A stretch of DNA of 64,000 nt from assembly GCF_010435915.1 (NCBI RefSeq), contig NZ_JAAFZH010000003.1:186001-250000 (forward strand). Direction: 5' to 3'. The notes beneath the pieces are model-generated. The model saw only the letters and a program-made list of their open reading frames with translations, did not search any database and had not been told where the DNA came from. A program made the translations under genes and the position numbers. Source of the DNA: Spirosoma terrae. Lineage in GTDB: Bacteria; Bacteroidota; Bacteroidia; Cytophagales; Spirosomataceae. Below, piece by piece: positions 24,918-33,907 of this stretch (positions are counted from its first letter, which is position 1; each line of letters starts with the position of its first letter).

Positions 24918-27900
24918 TTAAAGATTCAGGTCAACACCAACGGATAGAAGCGATGTGCGCGGGTAGGAGTAGAAAGAATCGATTCCTCTTCCTGTTGTCG
25001 CGTTACGTCCGAGCACTTCCGGGTCAAGACCCGAATAGCCGGTAATGGTGAGCAGATTCTGGCCCTGAACATAAATCTTGGCGTTGTTGATCTTCAGCTT
25101 TTTCGTTACTGACGTAGGCAGGTTATAGCCAAGCTGTAGATTCCTGAGTTTCAGGAACGATCCACTTTCGACGAAAAAGCTGGAGATACGCGTATAGTTG
25201 CCGTTTGGGTCGCGGGAATACGTCCCGTCTGTATTGGTGTAGCCAACCCGAGGCTGATCGGTGAGGCCACCGCCGTTGAAAAAGGAGGTTTTGAAAATAT
25301 CGGCTGTTGTGTTGTAATCACCAACAAAAAACTGCGTATAATACTTGTTGCCATTGTACACGTCAACGCCCTGAATTCCCTGAAATAGAGCCGATAATTC
25401 GAGCCCTTTCCAGCCCAGATTCAGCGTCAGGCCATACGTCATTTTCGGCCATGGATTGCCAATGAACGTTTTGTCGGCGGTGGTGATACGGCCATCACCG
25501 TTGATGTCTTTAAAATACAAATCGCCAGCACCGGTAGCGGCTGCCTGATAAAAAACATTGCTTGAAGAGCCTCCGGCAGCAGCGGCCATTTCCTGCGCTT
25601 TTTTGTTGAGTGCTGCTACGTCCGCATCGTTCTGGAAAATACCCAGCACCTGATAGCCATAGAACTGACTCATGGTTTGACCCGCCTGCGTACGGGCCAC
25701 TACGCTTTCCAGATAATCACCTGCTGATCCGTCGTTAATGGGGTTATTGTTAGTACCATCCAGTTGTTTTACCAGATTTCGGTTGAAGGCCGCATTCGCT
25801 GAAATATCATACGTAAATGCTCCTTTTTTACCCCGATAATCGATGGCCAGTTCGAGCCCCTTATTGCTCATCTGACCAATATTGGTGTAGACGTTGGTGG
25901 TGCCGAAACCCGCGGAATTGGCTACCGGTACCTGATAAATCATGCCCTGGGTTTGTCGGCTATACCAATCGACTGTAATATTCAGGGCATTACGTAGCAA
26001 ACCTATGTCCAGGCCAATGTCGGTCTGAAGTACTTCTTCCCATCGGATATTCTGATTCGCCAACTGCGCGGTGAGCGCATAGCCTTTGGTCCGGGTGCTG
26101 CCATCGGCCAGACCCATTGCGTTGGTACCGCCCGATCCGCCGTAGGAGTTTTGATACGTGTACTGAGGAATATTGCTCGTACTACCCAGCTTACCATAAC
26201 TAGCTCTCAGTTTCAGGTTCGAAACCACCATCAGATTGTCGCGCAGGAAAGCCTCTTCGCTTATTTTCCAGCCGATGGATGCGGAGGGGAAAACCCCGAA
26301 CTTATTGCTGGGGCCGAACCGATCCGAACCATCTCGCCGGATATTGGCCGTAAACAGGTATTTGTTGGCATACGTATAGTTGATACGTCCAAACTGCGAC
26401 AGTAACCGAACCTGAGGAAATTCTCCTCCGGCTGCTACGTAGCTGGAGGGGGTAGTGGTCAGGCCCAGATTATAGGTTTCGTATGGGAAGCCCTGCGCCG
26501 ATGCATTCAGCGAACTGAGGTCCGACTTATACGATTCGTAGCCTACCATCGCTTTCATGTCGTGCTGACCAAACGTTTTGCCGTAGGTCAGTACGAAGTT
26601 GGCCGTCAGGTTTCTGGTGTTGTTGTTTTCACGACTGAGCGATGCAATACGGTTGGCTACAATACCATAATCGTAGGCCTCATTGAAGCGTTTATTGACG
26701 GCATTATAGATAGACGCGCCAAAGGTTGATCGGAAGTTTAAGCCGGGAATAATTTCCCAATCGGCATACAGGTTCCCTTCCAGCGCAAAAGTCTGATTCA
26801 GGATGTGTTGCTGGTATTCCTGCCCCACCAGATTAGGTCCGCCGAAAAAATTGCCTGTTTTGGCCCAGCCGCCATAGGGATTGGTATCGTCGTAGACACC
26901 AACAACGGGCGCTGATCTGAACGGATAGCTGGTTGTGACGGTAGGGTTGGTGCGGGTAGTCCAGGCATAGAGTGTTTCGCCGACCCGAAACTTTTTATTG
27001 ATCCGGAAATCGGCGTTGGAACGAAGACCAATCCGATCGAACCAGTTATCGATCATCGTACCGCCTTCACGCTGATAGTTGGCCGATAGATAATAGTTGG
27101 TTTTGGCCGACGCGCCTGACAGAGAGAGCGAATAGCTTTGTTCGAGGCCATTGGTGTAAATCTGGTCGACCCAGTCGACGTCGGGTAGGCTATTAGGATC
27201 GCCCCAACTGTTGGTCGCTACGCCAAATGCTTTTTTTGCCGTAAAGTATTCGGAAGTATTCAGCAACTTATACAGATTGAGCGGTTTCCGAACGCCGTAA
27301 TACGCATTGAAATTGATGTTCATTTTGTCGATACCCTTACCACGTTTGGTGGTGACGAGCACCACCCCACCGGCGGCCTGAGCCCCATAGATGGAAGCTG
27401 CACTGGCATCTTTCAGAATTTCAATCGATTCAACATCCTGTAGGTTAAAGTTATTGCCCGAACTCATCCGAATACCATCTACGATATATAAAGGCGACAT
27501 ACCGCCAATGGAGCCAAGCCCCCGGATAACAATGTCTGAGCTAGCCCCTGGTGAGCCATCATTACGGGTTACCTGCACTCCGGCCGCGCGACCCTGTAGG
27601 GCTTCGTTGATGCTTCGGACGGGCAGGTTTTTTACTTCGTCGGCCTTTACGGAGGAGATAGACCCGGTCAGGTCCGATCGCTTTTGCGTACCATAACCTA
27701 CTACTACCACTTCGCTCAGATTTTTAGTGTCAGTTGCCAGGCTAACGTTAATTGTCGATTGGTTTCCAACCGTTACTTCTTTGCTAGAGTAACCAATAAA
27801 GCTAAAAATCAGTACGTTGTCGTCAGTGAGGAGCGCCATGCGGAACTGGCCGTTGGAGTCGGACGTAGTGCCCCGGCTGGTTCCCTTTACGACGATACTA

Positions 27901-28367
27901 ACACCCGGCAATGGTTTGCCCGCGTCGTCGGTAACGGAACCCGTGACGATACGGTCGAGCGAGGAACCAGTGCTGGCAAGGGCCAGTGTATTAATCCGGG
28001 ACATCAGTTCCTGGTTTAGAATAATATGGCGGCCTTTTATCTGATACGTTAGCTGGAGAGGCTCCAGCAGTTGAGCCAGTACGTCGGTGAGCAATTGGTT
28101 GCTGGCGTTGAGCGACACACGCGTATTCAACTGAACCAGAGCCGACCGATAGGCAAAGCGTACGTTTGCCTGGCGCCCTAACTGGTTCAGTATGGTTCTG
28201 GCGGTCTGATTGGTTGCCTGCAAAGAAACTCGCTGCTCCGAAATCTTCTGGGCTTCAACGGGCCTGGCAATGGCCAGTCCAGCGATGAGCGAAGCGAGTA
28301 TTAACTGATAGACCGTAAATTTCATAAAGCGGTACAACAGACTAAGCGGTTGTCGAAGTTCTTTCAT
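24918..28367 (-). CDS. susC: SusC/RagA-family TonB-dependent receptor with STN domain, 1149 aa
   Basis: The outer-membrane barrel that imports glycan fragments using TonB energy. Order of domains: signal peptide within MKFTVYQLILASLIAGLA; an STN signalling domain (about residues 45-120, with LVQLNTRVSLNASNQ); a carboxypeptidase-like beta-sandwich (VTDDAGKPLPGVSIVVKGT); a plug (SEVVVVGYGTQKRSDLTG, then IRGLGSIGG and YIVDGIRM); and a large barrel ending SVGVDLNL. STN domains contact the FecR-type anti-sigma factor, encoded just upstream, so this receptor probably senses substrate as well as importing it. I chose ATG 28367 (MKELRQPLS); a longer frame starts at 28427. susD follows by 19 bp. Confidence 0.95.
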   Translation of the reverse strand: MKELRQPLSLLYRFMKFTVYQLILASLIAGLAIARPVEAQKISEQRVSLQATNQTARTILNQLGRQANVRFAYRSALVQLNTRVSLNASNQLLTDVLAQLLEPLQLTYQIKGRHIILNQELMSRINTLALASTGSSLDRIVTGSVTDDAGKPLPGVSIVVKGTSRGTTSDSNGQFRMALLTDDNVLIFSFIGYSSKEVTVGNQSTINVSLATDTKNLSEVVVVGYGTQKRSDLTGSISSVKADEVKNLPVRSINEALQGRAAGVQVTRNDGSPGASSDIVIRGLGSIGGMSPLYIVDGIRMSSGNNFNLQDVESIEILKDASAASIYGAQAAGGVVLVTTKRGKGIDKMNINFNAYYGVRKPLNLYKLLNTSEYFTAKKAFGVATNSWGDPNSLPDVDWVDQIYTNGLEQSYSLSLSGASAKTNYYLSANYQREGGTMIDNWFDRIGLRSNADFRINKKFRVGETLYAWTTRTNPTVTTSYPFRSAPVVGVYDDTNPYGGWAKTGNFFGGPNLVGQEYQQHILNQTFALEGNLYADWEIIPGLNFRSTFGASIYNAVNKRFNEAYDYGIVANRIASLSRENNNTRNLTANFVLTYGKTFGQHDMKAMVGYESYKSDLSSLNASAQGFPYETYNLGLTTTPSSYVAAGGEFPQVRLLSQFGRINYTYANKYLFTANIRRDGSDRFGPSNKFGVFPSASIGWKISEEAFLRDNLMVVSNLKLRASYGKLGSTSNIPQYTYQNSYGGSGGTNAMGLADGSTRTKGYALTAQLANQNIRWEEVLQTDIGLDIGLLRNALNITVDWYSRQTQGMIYQVPVANSAGFGTTNVYTNIGQMSNKGLELAIDYRGKKGAFTYDISANAAFNRNLVKQLDGTNNNPINDGSAGDYLESVVARTQAGQTMSQFYGYQVLGIFQNDADVAALNKKAQEMAAAAGGSSSNVFYQAAATGAGDLYFKDINGDGRITTADKTFIGNPWPKMTYGLTLNLGWKGLELSALFQGIQGVDVYNGNKYYTQFFVGDYNTTADIFKTSFFNGGGLTDQPRVGYTNTDGTYSRDPNGNYTRISSFFVESGSFLKLRNLQLGYNLPTSVTKKLKINNAKIYVQGQNLLTITGYSGLDPEVLGRNATTGRGIDSFYSYPRTSLLSVGVDLNL

Positions 28368-28460
28368 ACTTTTACTTGTTTTTGGCTGTTTTGCGTTTAG
28401 GAATGGGCAAAAAACACCCTGACTCATTCAAAAAATGAGGTGCATACAGGGGGAATCTGG

Positions 28461-28489
28461 AGCCAGTGATGCCGGAATCATCACTGGCT
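28461..28489 (+). other. Hairpin in the fecR-susC intergenic region
   Basis: Perfect 11-bp arms (28461-28471, 28479-28489) and a 7-nt loop. A T-run follows only on the plus strand, although the neighbouring genes run on the minus strand. It may act as a processing or attenuation hairpin in the susC leader, or end an antisense RNA. Confidence 0.45.
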
Positions 28490-28565
28490 TTTTCTGTACA
28501 TTGTGGGCTGGTTAGTGCATAGGCGGAGCGGTTAGCGGTTGTGGTTAATTAGAATAGGTGAGCAA

Positions 28566-29681
28566 TTACTGGCAGCCCTTGCTGTGAATGACAACCTGGC
28601 CGTCCAGTATTTCATACGTGGCGCCAATGGTCTGGCAGATTACGTCCAACTGCTCGTGCATACTTTCGTTGGAAAACGTCAGATTGACCAGGCAAGCCGA
28701 CAGGTTTTCTTCATCGAAGATGATTTTAATACCATAGGTTTTGCTGATTTGGGAAAAGATTTTGGTGACGGGTGTATCTTCAAAAAACTGTTCCCGATTA
28801 ACGTTATCGGGGGCTATCGCCCTGGGCTTCTCTACCAGCGCTTTCATCAACTGCCTGTCGGCCAGATTATAGGTCATCTGCTGATTGGGTGTCAGAATAA
28901 TTCCCTGAACCTGTTGCCCTTTGTTTTTGGTCGACCGTTCATAATCCTGTTGTTTGTATACCGATACACGCCCAGTCTGCACAATTACCATAACTGATTC
29001 TTCTTTCTCAAAAGCACGTACCAGAAAGCTGGTTCCCAGGACTTTCGTGACAGTCTGGTTGGCGTAAATGAGGAAAGGCCTGGCAGGGTTCTTCGTTACG
29101 TCAAAGAAGCCTTCACCGTCCAGATAAACGGTTCGGCTGGTCGCCGAAAACCGTTTCGGATAACTCAATCGGCTGTTGGGCTGCAGTTTTACAAGACTCC
29201 CATCGCAGAGTAAAACGGTCATAGCCTGATCGCTCGTATTGATTTTTTCCTGTAAAGAATCGCCAGCGGTTTGGGTAAGATGAGCGTATGACTTTTCCTG
29301 TATCTGGTCGGAAGAATATATGAATAGCCCGATTCCTAACCCGAGAATCACAAGAACAGAAGCGGCAATGGCCCAGCGCCATCTGGAAAACGCAGGCAGT
29401 GGTATAACGGGTATTTCTGCTGTTTCGTCACGCCGTTCGGCCGCCTGGTGCATCAACCGCTGCAACTCACTGTCAATGCGGGCTTCGGTGGCGTTGTCCT
29501 GATAATAATTCTCTAAGGTATGCGCAAGTTCTTTGGCCTGTCTGACAACGTCGGCCCGGTCGGGGTTTTCCTGTAGCCACTGTTCCCAAAAAGCAGTGGC
29601 CTGGGGCGAGGTACCGTTGACCCATTGACGAAATGACTCGTCGAACAGAAAATCTTCGGCATTGTAGAGCTTATACTTCAT
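28566..29681 (-). CDS. FecR-family anti-sigma factor, 371 aa
   Basis: A membrane anti-sigma factor passing the signal from a TonB receptor to an ECF sigma factor. The cytosolic N-terminus (residues 1-95) includes FRQWVNGTSPQATAFWEQWL, the usual sigma-binding helical region. One membrane helix follows (about 107-128, WAIAASVLVILGLGIGLFIY). The periplasmic FecR domain includes SRTVYLDGEGFFDVTKNPARPF and VLGTSFLVRAF. The C-terminal DUF4974-type domain (TKIFSQISKTYGIKIIFDEE...) resembles STN and probably binds the receptor. It lies between the sigma gene (108 bp upstream) and the STN-bearing susC, the classic Bacteroidota trans-envelope order. Confidence 0.94.
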   Translation of the reverse strand: MKYKLYNAEDFLFDESFRQWVNGTSPQATAFWEQWLQENPDRADVVRQAKELAHTLENYYQDNATEARIDSELQRLMHQAAERRDETAEIPVIPLPAFSRWRWAIAASVLVILGLGIGLFIYSSDQIQEKSYAHLTQTAGDSLQEKINTSDQAMTVLLCDGSLVKLQPNSRLSYPKRFSATSRTVYLDGEGFFDVTKNPARPFLIYANQTVTKVLGTSFLVRAFEKEESVMVIVQTGRVSVYKQQDYERSTKNKGQQVQGIILTPNQQMTYNLADRQLMKALVEKPRAIAPDNVNREQFFEDTPVTKIFSQISKTYGIKIIFDEENLSACLVNLTFSNESMHEQLDVICQTIGATYEILDGQVVIHSKGCQ

Positions 29682-29789
29682 AAGAGAGCCAATAGCACAG
29701 GATTGCTTCTGACTCTATAGTGCTATTTTATACCCGGCAATACTCAAAAAAATAGAATTTTTTTTGCCTAGAATCTAATTTCCTTGTTT

Positions 29790-30401
29790 CTAGGACTTTG
29801 AGAAGTACAGCAACAGGAGCGAAAGCAGCAAATCGGGCGACCAATGGCTACGTAGTTCTTTGAACGTACGATGGAGCAGATTAGCCACGCTCTGCCGCTC
29901 CATGCCCATAATCTGCGCGATTTCGCTGTTGTCGAGGTTCTGATAAAATCGCAGGTAAAGCACTTCCTGCTGCCGTTTGCTGAGTCCGGCCATCAATCGA
30001 CGTAGTAGCTGTTCCTGCTCTGTATGAATTTCCTGATCAATAATCTGATCTTCAATGGAAAGGGTTTGCTCGGTGGCGTTTTCTTCGGAGTCGTCGAGGT
30101 GGATCGGTGCGTGCTGCGACCGGCATTTTAACAGCTTGTAACGTAGTGCTTTAAGCAGGTAGGTTTTTACAAAAACGGCATTGCCTACTGTTTCCCGATG
30201 ATCCCATAAATCAAGAAAAAGATCCTGAATGGTATCCCAAACCAGTTCTGAGTCAGTAGTTAGCCGTAAGCCATAGTTATATAGCCCAGGATAATGTTTC
30301 CTGGCCAGTTCTCCCAAGGCCCGTTCGTCCCCGGCTTTGAACCGTCGCCATAATTCGTCGGGCGGCAAATTTCGATAACCAGCTGTTGTAAAACGTTCCA
30401 A
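29790..30401 (-). CDS. ECF sigma factor (FecI-like), TTG start, 203 aa
   Basis: An extracytoplasmic-function sigma factor expected to activate the downstream susCD locus. Region 2 includes PGLYNYGLRL and WDTIQDLFLDLWDHR. Region 4 has LSKRQQEVLYLRFYQNLDNSEIAQIMGMERQSVANLLHRTFKELR, shown here in full only to locate it at residues 140-185. The start is unusual: the frame begins with TTG at 30401, an in-frame TAG lies 6 nt upstream, and the first ATG is about 140 codons in, so a non-ATG start (TTG or a nearby alternative) is needed. It heads the sigma-FecR-SusC-SusD series on the minus strand. Confidence 0.9.
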   Translation of the reverse strand: MERFTTAGYRNLPPDELWRRFKAGDERALGELARKHYPGLYNYGLRLTTDSELVWDTIQDLFLDLWDHRETVGNAVFVKTYLLKALRYKLLKCRSQHAPIHLDDSEENATEQTLSIEDQIIDQEIHTEQEQLLRRLMAGLSKRQQEVLYLRFYQNLDNSEIAQIMGMERQSVANLLHRTFKELRSHWSPDLLLSLLLLYFSKS

Positions 30402-30722
30402 GTGCTATAGTCTATGTCTACAGACGCTAAAGGCTACTAATATGATTTTATATTGATCGAATGTAAAATTTATTGAGCAAATCTTAACAAATAGGGCGGT
30501 TTTGTTGAAAACGGAGCTACGTTGAGTATTCAACTGGTTATCACAAATCGGACGTATTGTCGCTAGTAGGAATGCTGTCCAGTAGCGTACGGGGCTGTCC
30601 GTTTCTGGACAGTTTCTGCTACGTATCTATTCTCAAATAACCTCTTCTACGAGCCAGAAAGCCATTCTTACTGTTTGGCAAGGCATTTGTTTAGCAAATA
30701 ATAATCTAATGCTAATCGAACT
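30402..30722. promoter_or_regulatory. Divergent region between sigma and padR genes with CTGTCC repeats
   Basis: This 321-bp region holds no gene. CTGTCCAG (30575-30582), CTGTCC (30595-30600) and CTGGACAG (30605-30612) form nested inverted repeats about 110-150 bp before the padR ATG. They could be a PadR operator. Closer to the gene, ATTTG and CAAAT flank TTTAG (about 30687-30701). No promoter is certain. Confidence 0.4.
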
Positions 30723-31049
30723 ATGGGTAGAGCCTATCTGGGGGAGTTTGAGGAACTGGTTTTGTTAACAGTAGCGGTACTGGAGGGCGACGCGTATGGT
30801 GTGGCAATAGCCTCAGAACTAAAGCAACGGACCAACCGTACCATTAGCCTAAGCGGAGTACACATTGCTTTGTATCGACTGGAAGAAAAAGGATTTGTTC
30901 AATCTGAGCTGGGTGGGGCTACAACAACCCGTGGTGGACGCCGAAAGCGATTATTCACCATGACAACGGCAGGCAAGCAGACGTTAGGCGAAATGCGGGA
31001 GGTACGTAATCAACTCTGGGAGTCAATACCAAACCCTTCGCTGACATGA
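30723..31049 (+). CDS. PadR-family transcriptional regulator, 108 aa
   Basis: A small winged-helix repressor. The PadR core is clear: LGEFEELVLLTVAVLEGDAYGVAI at the start, the recognition region ISLSGVHIALYRLEEKGFVQSE, and the wing GGRRKRLFTMTTAGKQTL. Its last four bases overlap the start of the ABC-permease gene (ATGA), so the two are translationally coupled. PadR regulators of this short type are commonly encoded directly before a permease with a special N-terminal prefix domain, and probably control that gene in response to an envelope or antibiotic signal. Confidence 0.92.
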   Translation: MGRAYLGEFEELVLLTVAVLEGDAYGVAIASELKQRTNRTISLSGVHIALYRLEEKGFVQSELGGATTTRGGRRKRLFTMTTAGKQTLGEMREVRNQLWESIPNPSLT

Positions 31050-33757
31050 CCAATCATTCTCTACCGCCTGCCTGGGCCGATCGTTTGCTGGGTTGGTTAT
31101 GTCCACCCCAGCTACTGGAAGAATTGATCGGTGATCTGCACGAGCAATTTGCCGATGATGTCGTTCGCGTAGGTGAGCAAAAGGCCCGGCAACGCTACGT
31201 TCTGGAAGTACTTAAATTCTGCCGACCGTATTTTTTGAAACGGCGCGCTGCCGACTTAACCCGGCAGGTTGCGCATCCAGTCGAAGACACGTATCATCAG
31301 TCAACATCATATCCGCCATTCTTTTTATTACATCCTGATATGCTTCGTAATTATCTAAAAATAGCCTTTCGAACCCTCTGGAGAAGCAAAGGCTACACGG
31401 CCATCAACGTAGTAGGACTCTCCGTTGCTTTTTGTGTCTGTACGTTTCTGTTCCTGATGGTCTATCGTCAATTAACATTCGACTCGTTTCATCGGGATGG
31501 AGAGCGTATTTTTCAGACCTACCGTTTTTCGAATTATCCCGATAAGCCTAAACGGACAGCTGGTATGCCGATGCCTTTTACTCCGGCTTTAAAAACAGAA
31601 TTTCCCGAAATCGAAGCGGCAGCCAGATTATTATCCTCGGGAAGCTTGATAGAGTACAAAGGCCGGTTATTCGAAAAGGCGCTACGTTATACAGACGCTG
31701 ATTTTTTGACCGTATTTTCGTTCCCCATGATTCGGGGTGATCGGGCCGTGGCGCTACGTGACTTAAGCAGTATTGTGCTGAGCGAAACCACGGCTAAAGC
31801 CATATTCGGCACTGAAAATCCAATCGGTAAAACATTGTTACTGGGTACCGAAGGCAACCAGCAGCGGTATAACGTAACGGGTATTATGGCCGATGCGCCC
31901 GATAATTCGTCCATCGATTTTGATGTGCTGATACGTATCGAAAACTCACCTACCTACAAGGAGTCGAAGGATCAGTGGGACGCTTTTTCTCATCCCGTTT
32001 TCTTGAAGCTGGCTCCTGGCGTAGACCAGACATCGCTTGAAAATCGCCTAAAGACATTTACTCAGAAATATTTTACGTCTGATATTGATGGTCTGAAGAA
32101 AAAAGGAGCCAAACCAGACGAGCGGGGCGATTTATACGCGATTCGTTTACAAAAACTAGCCAATGTTCACTTCGATACCGACATTGCAGGTTCTGGCGCT
32201 CCCGTGGCCATTGTGTATGCGTTGTCGGGGATTGGTATTTTTATTCTCCTAATTGCCTGCATCAATTTCATAAATCTGAGCATAGCCCGTTCGTTTACCC
32301 GTGCTCGTGAGGTGGGCGTTCGTAAGTCATTGGGTGCCCTGAAAAAGCAATTATTTATGCAGATATGGGGCGAGTCGACCTTAATCTGCTTCGTTGGTTT
32401 TCTGGTTGGTTCGCTGCTGGCGTATTTGCTGGTTCCCGTTTTCAATGCACAGTTCAATGCGAAAATCAATTTGATTTATCTGCTAAAGCCAGGTGTTATT
32501 GTGGGTATACTAGCCATGTTTATACTCGTTACGTTAGTGGCTGGTGGTTATCCTTCCTGGCAGATGGCCAAGTTCAATACCGTGGAGGTTCTAAAGGGAA
32601 AGGTAGCTATAAAACGGCCAGGTTTTCTGCGAAACTCGTTGATTGTAACACAGTTTACGATTTCCTGTTTGCTGACGTGCTGTACTATTTTTGCTATTCA
32701 GCAAGTCAATTTCCTGCGAACAATGCCATTGGGCTTTGAGAAAGAGCAGGTCATCAGCATTCCGGTTGGCAATAAATACAATGGCCGTCAGTTACTACAA
32801 CGCCTGCGGAATAAGCTGGCCAACGATCCTACCATCCTGGCTATTTCGGGGTCTGGTGTCAATCTGGGCCGAGGTAAGGACGGAAGCGTATCGCGCTCCA
32901 CGATGGGCTTTACATATAAAGAGAAAGAGATTTCGACCGATTGGCTGCTCGTCGACTACGACTACTTAAAAACACTCAATATCAAATTATTAGCTGGCCG
33001 GGAGTTTAGTCCTGCTTATCCATCTGACTCACTGGATCGCGTCATTATCACGGAAAGTATGGCCAAAATGATTGGCGAAAAAGATCCGGTTGGCCAGTTT
33101 TTTCAGACCGATTCAGCCGGAACCAAATACCAGATTATTGGCCTCATCCCAGATTATCATCTCTATTCGTTGCAGAACGAGAAAGCACCCATCACGATGC
33201 ACTTGTCGAACACGGAATCGATTAGCTACATCTTTGTGCGGGTAACGCCACAAAGTCTGAACAGTTCCATGGATAAACTGAAGGGTATATGGAGTGAGAT
33301 TGCGCCCGGCGCCGATTTTATCGCGTCCTTTCTGGATAAAAATATTGATGCGCTATACCGTAATGAAGAATCGATTTCCAGAGTTTTCAGCTTCGCATCG
33401 GGGATTGCCATTTTGTTGTCCTGCCTGGGTTTGTTTGCTGTAGCTTTAATGGTGATTGAGCAACGCACCAAAGAAATTGGCGTTCGGAAAGTGCTGGGAG
33501 CCAGCATTCCCGGTATTGTTCTGTTACTCTCGCAGGACTTTGTTAAACTGGTTCTGATTGCACTCGCTATTGCGTCGCCGTTGGCCTGGTTTTTCATGCA
33601 GAAATGGCTGGATAGTTATTCGTATCGGATCACGATAAGTTTGTGGGTTTTTGTGGGCGTAGGCGCTTCTGCCATACTTATAGCGCTGGCAACCGTAAGT
33701 TTCCACAGCATCAAAGCGGCTCTGATGAATCCTGTGAAATCGTTACGTTCTGAGTAA
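31046..33757 (+). CDS. MacB/FtsX-type ABC transporter permease with prefix domain, 903 aa
   Basis: A membrane permease of the MacB/FtsX type with no ATPase domain. Residues 1-85 form a soluble 'permease prefix' (LPPAWADRLLGWLCPPQLLEELIGDLHEQF...) found in PadR-linked permeases. A membrane helix near 115 (INVVGLSVAFCVCTFLFLMV), a MacB periplasmic domain, an FtsX block of helices, a second periplasmic domain and a second FtsX block follow. The final block includes RTKEIGVRKVLGASIPGIV, diagnostic of the family. It overlaps padR by 4 bp. The ATPase must be encoded elsewhere. The role is probably export or mechanotransmission; the substrate is unknown. Confidence 0.92.
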   Translation: MTNHSLPPAWADRLLGWLCPPQLLEELIGDLHEQFADDVVRVGEQKARQRYVLEVLKFCRPYFLKRRAADLTRQVAHPVEDTYHQSTSYPPFFLLHPDMLRNYLKIAFRTLWRSKGYTAINVVGLSVAFCVCTFLFLMVYRQLTFDSFHRDGERIFQTYRFSNYPDKPKRTAGMPMPFTPALKTEFPEIEAAARLLSSGSLIEYKGRLFEKALRYTDADFLTVFSFPMIRGDRAVALRDLSSIVLSETTAKAIFGTENPIGKTLLLGTEGNQQRYNVTGIMADAPDNSSIDFDVLIRIENSPTYKESKDQWDAFSHPVFLKLAPGVDQTSLENRLKTFTQKYFTSDIDGLKKKGAKPDERGDLYAIRLQKLANVHFDTDIAGSGAPVAIVYALSGIGIFILLIACINFINLSIARSFTRAREVGVRKSLGALKKQLFMQIWGESTLICFVGFLVGSLLAYLLVPVFNAQFNAKINLIYLLKPGVIVGILAMFILVTLVAGGYPSWQMAKFNTVEVLKGKVAIKRPGFLRNSLIVTQFTISCLLTCCTIFAIQQVNFLRTMPLGFEKEQVISIPVGNKYNGRQLLQRLRNKLANDPTILAISGSGVNLGRGKDGSVSRSTMGFTYKEKEISTDWLLVDYDYLKTLNIKLLAGREFSPAYPSDSLDRVIITESMAKMIGEKDPVGQFFQTDSAGTKYQIIGLIPDYHLYSLQNEKAPITMHLSNTESISYIFVRVTPQSLNSSMDKLKGIWSEIAPGADFIASFLDKNIDALYRNEESISRVFSFASGIAILLSCLGLFAVALMVIEQRTKEIGVRKVLGASIPGIVLLLSQDFVKLVLIALAIASPLAWFFMQKWLDSYSYRITISLWVFVGVGASAILIALATVSFHSIKAALMNPVKSLRSE

Positions 33758-33764
33758 TTTTTGC

Positions 33765-33793
33765 CGGCAGAAAGGGCTATGGCCTTTCTGCCG
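33765..33793 (+). terminator. Hairpin after the ABC permease gene
   Basis: Perfect 11-bp GC-rich arms (33765-33775 and 33783-33793) and a 7-nt loop, 8 bp past the stop. The T-run is poor, so termination may be incomplete. Confidence 0.55.
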
Positions 33794-33907
33794 TAGCCTG
33801 ATTTGGTAAGATCGGAGTAAGAGTTTTGTAGTGTGCTCTTTTACTACATCGAGTTGTTTTCCACTCGGGAGTACTACAAGCAAACGAAAACTCAATCTCT
33901 ACCTATT

